A model generated the notes under the pieces. The model was not told where the DNA came from and did not search any database. It saw only the letters and a program-made list of their open reading frames with translations. A stretch of 7,683 nucleotides of DNA from an uncultured Clostridia bacterium. Lineage in GTDB: Bacteria > Bacillota > Clostridia > Oscillospirales > Acutalibacteraceae. The first letter of the stretch is position 1. Each line of letters begins with the position of its first letter. Where the stretch lies: contig CALDPI010000026.1 of the NCBI GenBank assembly GCA_937912045.1, forward strand, positions 1 to 7,683, written 5' to 3'. A program made the translations under genes and the position numbers. Positions 5,514 to 7,683 of the stretch are shown here, in pieces.

Positions 5514-7229
5514 ATGTTAAAGAGGTTTTTAAGTTATTATAAGCCCCACAAATGCATTCTCACGCTTGACCTGCTCGCGTCCTTTGCCGTATCTATGATT
5601 GGCATTGTATATCCCATTGTCACGCGGCAGATGCTAAACGACCTTATTCCGAACAAGAAATACACACTTATAGTGGCTTTCGGCCTGGCACTTTTGCTGC
5701 TTTATTTTGTCAGAATGCTGCTTAATTATTTCATTCAGTACAAGGGTCATATAATGGGCGTGCTGATGCAGGCACAAATGCGAAGAGAGATGTTCCATCA
5801 TCTGCAAAAACTGCCTTACAGCTTTTATGATAATCACGAAACGGGCAAAATTATGTCACGCCTGACGCACGACTTAATGCAGGTGAGCGAGCTTGCCCAC
5901 CACGGCCCCGAAAACGTTATCATTTCCTCCATTTCCATTGTTGCGTCCTTTATATATCTTACCACGATTGATTTGTGGCTGACGCTCATCATCTTCTTCT
6001 GCGTGCCTTTTCTCGTTCTCATTTCCTCGGCACTGCGCAAAAAGATGCGCGACGCATTTATGAAAAGCCGCGAATCGACCGCGCGAATTAATGCGGCACT
6101 CGAAAACAGCATTTCGGGCATCCGTGTGACCAAGGCATTCACCAACTCCAAAACCGAAGAAGAAAAGTTTGAGGGCGGAAATTTAGAGTTTGTCGCGGCA
6201 CGGCGCGAGGCATACGACGCGATGGGCAAATTCCACGCAACCTCGACCTTTGTAACCGACGTTTTCAACGTTGTTGTGCTGATTGCGGGCGGTCTTTTTA
6301 TGTACGCAGGCCGCATAAACTTTGCAGACTATTCTGCGTTTATCGTTTCGATTAACATTTTCCTCGGCCCCGTCCGCACGCTTATCGGCTTTGTCGAGCA
6401 GTTTCAAGAGGGTGCCACAGGCTTCTCACGCTTTTGCGAAATTATGGATACCGAGCCCGAAAAGGACAAGGAAAACGCCAAGACTCTGCCGCACGCAGAG
6501 GGACACATTGAGCTTAAAAACCTTGTTTACAGCTACGGTGACAAGGGCGACGTTCTGCACGGCGTAAGCCTTGACATCAAAAAAGGCGAAACCTTTGCGC
6601 TTGTCGGCCACAGCGGCGGCGGAAAGACCACCATTTGTCATCTCATCCCCCGTTTTTATAAGGTAGAACAGGGCGAAATCCTAATTGACGGCGTGAATAT
6701 TAATGACTTAACAATGGAGTCGCTGCGCAAAAACATCGGAATTGTCCAGCAGGACGTTTACCTGTTTAACGCCAGCATCCGCGACAACATTCTTTACGGC
6801 AACCCCGACGCCGACGAGGAAAGCATCATAGCGGCGGCAAAGCGCGCCAACATTCACGATTATATTATGACCCTGCCAGACGGCTATGACACACAGATTG
6901 GCGAGCGCGGCGTGCGCCTTTCGGGCGGACAAAAGCAACGTCTTTCGATTGCGCGCGTTTTCCTTAAGGACCCACCCGTTTTGATTCTGGACGAGGCAAC
7001 CAGCGCACTGGACAACACCACAGAAATCTTGATTCAGCGCTCACTTAATGAGCTTTGCAAGGGCAGGACAACCCTTGTGGTCGCACACAGGCTCTCAACC
7101 GTTAAAAATGCCGACCGCATTGCCGTTATTGAGGACGGCGTGGTGGCAGAAAGCGGCACCCACGACGAGCTTATTGAAAAAGGCGGCATATATAAAGACC
7201 TTTATTCTCTGCAGTTCAGAGAGGAATAA
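5514..7229 (+). CDS. ABC exporter half-transporter (fused membrane and ATPase domains)
   Basis: This is a membrane pump of the MsbA/bacterial multidrug type. At 571 residues it is a typical half-transporter. The N-terminal membrane domain (about 1-310) has six hydrophobic segments, near 13-35, 52-74, 134-152, 154-173, 247-265 and 273-293. The ATPase domain (about 330-571) is complete: aromatic A-loop near Tyr341, Walker A GHSGGGKTT (365-373), Q-loop VQQD (411-414), signature LSGGQ (469-473), Walker B VLILDE with catalytic Glu494 (489-494), D-loop SALD (497-500) and switch His525. All ATPase residues are canonical and no partner half-transporter adjoins, so a homodimer with two active sites is likely; this is inference. 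The start follows AAAGGGGG at six bases. The gene has its own promoter and terminator. The substrate (lipid, drug or peptide) cannot be told from sequence. Confidence 0.95.
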   Translation: MLKRFLSYYKPHKCILTLDLLASFAVSMIGIVYPIVTRQMLNDLIPNKKYTLIVAFGLALLLLYFVRMLLNYFIQYKGHIMGVLMQAQMRREMFHHLQKLPYSFYDNHETGKIMSRLTHDLMQVSELAHHGPENVIISSISIVASFIYLTTIDLWLTLIIFFCVPFLVLISSALRKKMRDAFMKSRESTARINAALENSISGIRVTKAFTNSKTEEEKFEGGNLEFVAARREAYDAMGKFHATSTFVTDVFNVVVLIAGGLFMYAGRINFADYSAFIVSINIFLGPVRTLIGFVEQFQEGATGFSRFCEIMDTEPEKDKENAKTLPHAEGHIELKNLVYSYGDKGDVLHGVSLDIKKGETFALVGHSGGGKTTICHLIPRFYKVEQGEILIDGVNINDLTMESLRKNIGIVQQDVYLFNASIRDNILYGNPDADEESIIAAAKRANIHDYIMTLPDGYDTQIGERGVRLSGGQKQRLSIARVFLKDPPVLILDEATSALDNTTEILIQRSLNELCKGRTTLVVAHRLSTVKNADRIAVIEDGVVAESGTHDELIEKGGIYKDLYSLQFREE

Positions 7230-7233
7230 AATT

Positions 7234-7259
7234 AACCCCCGACGATGTCGGGGGTTTTT
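7234..7259. terminator. Rho-independent terminator after the ABC exporter, probably bidirectional
   Basis: An 8-bp GC-rich stem, CCCCCGAC (7236-7243) with GTCGGGGG (7247-7254), closes a three-base loop, GAT. It is extended by AA (7234-7235) pairing with TT, and followed by TTTTT (7255-7259). On the minus strand the stem is followed by TTAATTTTATT, so it could also end the convergent gene whose stop codon is at 7261-7263. Confidence 0.93.
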
Positions 7260-7260
7260 G

Positions 7261-7683
7261 TTATTTTCCCATGTTGAACAGGTTGTAATAATAAATCGGC
7301 AAAGCGCTCCAGCCGTGGCAAAGACTGCCCGCGTTGCCGAAGGCTATGGCCCCCTCAACTGTTTCCCAGGCCGAAGTTGCTCCCGCGGCCAGCATGGGCG
7401 TATAGTCGGATTTTATCTCAGAAAGGACGGTTTCTTTGAATTTTTCTGATGTCGTTTAAAATATATTCCTTGTTGCCCTCGTCAGCCTTAAGCAGCGCGT
7501 CGTACAGATAGGTCAGCATTGAAAGGCTTGTGGGAATCAAGGACGAATCCTCCTTAACCGCCTTTACCGTTCGCTCATCTCCGAGGCCAATGAGCAGCGC
7601 AAACGCGTTGCCGAGCTGAGAGCGGAGCGTTACGTCGTCGGTGCGCAGGTGGTAAATGCCCGTTTCTCTGTCAAGGAAGGTGT
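7261..7683 (-). pseudogene. C-terminal part of a glycoside hydrolase resembling family 78 (alpha-L-rhamnosidase-like), with an apparent frameshift
   Basis: The gene enters from the right edge on the minus strand. Its first frame (7681-7418, 87 codons then TGA) reads DRETGIYHLRTDD, SQLGNAFALLIGLGD and LSMLTYLYDALLKAD. The expected ending continues in another frame to the TAA at 7261-7263, with GATSAWETVEGA, AFGNAGSLCHGWSALP and a final YYYNLFNMGK. Dropping one A from the A5 run (7445-7441) joins the frames as NDIRKFKETVLSE and restores one open frame of about 140 codons. The pattern of aromatic and glycine residues, WET...GSLCHGWSALP, resembles the end of the six-hairpin catalytic domain of alpha-L-rhamnosidases, which remove rhamnose from plant or microbial glycans. 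The family call is from memory and moderate; the frameshift itself is directly visible. It may be a real mutation or a homopolymer sequencing or assembly error. The catalytic acids would lie outside the window. Confidence 0.55.

Noticed and set aside
5834..6316. Minus-strand 160-codon open frame inside the ABC exporter
   Set aside because: It is an antisense shadow of the membrane domain, with no promoter, ribosome binding site or recognisable family.
7048..7449. Plus-strand 133-codon open frame overlapping the exporter end, its terminator and the hydrolase remnant
   Set aside because: It crosses a strong terminator and two genes with clear family sequence in other frames, and has no domain of its own.
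7418..7455. Programmed ribosomal frameshift in the hydrolase gene
   Set aside because: Joining the frames needs +1, while typical A-rich slippery sites give -1. No pause structure or internal Shine-Dalgarno-like stimulator is evident.
1..7683. CRISPR arrays, insertion sequences, tRNA or rRNA genes, toxin-antitoxin or defence genes
   Set aside because: No regularly spaced repeats, transposase motifs, tRNA-like cloverleaf sequence or candidate small gene pairs were seen; the genes and short intergenic regions account for the whole window.

Overview
This window is about 7.7 kb of ordinary, densely coding bacterial chromosome. It suggests an anaerobic Firmicute of class Clostridia, perhaps a gut member of the Oscillospirales/Ruminococcaceae. 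The evidence is the clostridial style of the glutamate dehydrogenase and citrate synthase, AT-rich sigma-A type promoters, strong purine-rich ribosome binding sites, and rho-independent terminators between genes of moderate GC. The lineage below class level is a guess.

Layout, left to right. Bases 1-1155 (minus) hold the N-terminal 385 codons of mnmG, running off the left edge. Bases 1162-2520 (minus) are a complete mnmE, six bases upstream of mnmG and cotranscribed with it. Their products together make the MnmEG tRNA wobble-uridine modification enzyme. A 140-bp AT-rich divergent region (2521-2660) carries one promoter for mnmEG and one for a glutamate dehydrogenase gene, whose -35 box sits inside a 9-bp inverted repeat. 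Bases 2661-4016 (plus) are the glutamate dehydrogenase. It converges on a citrate synthase gene (4057-5418, minus), and a single bidirectional hairpin terminator fills the 40-bp gap. A 95-bp divergent region (5419-5513) contains two overlapping promoters, one for citrate synthase and one for an ABC exporter half-transporter (5514-7229, plus). A second hairpin terminator (7234-7259) separates the exporter from the 3' end of a minus-strand gene (7261-7683). That gene resembles the C-terminal part of a family-78-like glycoside hydrolase and is broken by an apparent one-base frameshift.

How the genes work together. Citrate synthase makes citrate, which can lead to 2-oxoglutarate. Glutamate dehydrogenase links 2-oxoglutarate, ammonia and glutamate, so the convergent pair brackets the carbon-nitrogen junction of an anaerobe's partial TCA pathway. 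The tRNA-modification operon, the exporter and the hydrolase remnant look functionally unrelated to that pair.

I found no evidence of a new biological system. The points most worth a second look are the interlocked citrate synthase/exporter promoters, the dyad over the dehydrogenase promoter, residues predicting NAD rather than NADP use by the dehydrogenase, and the frameshift at the right edge. No intergenic stretch exceeds 300 bases.
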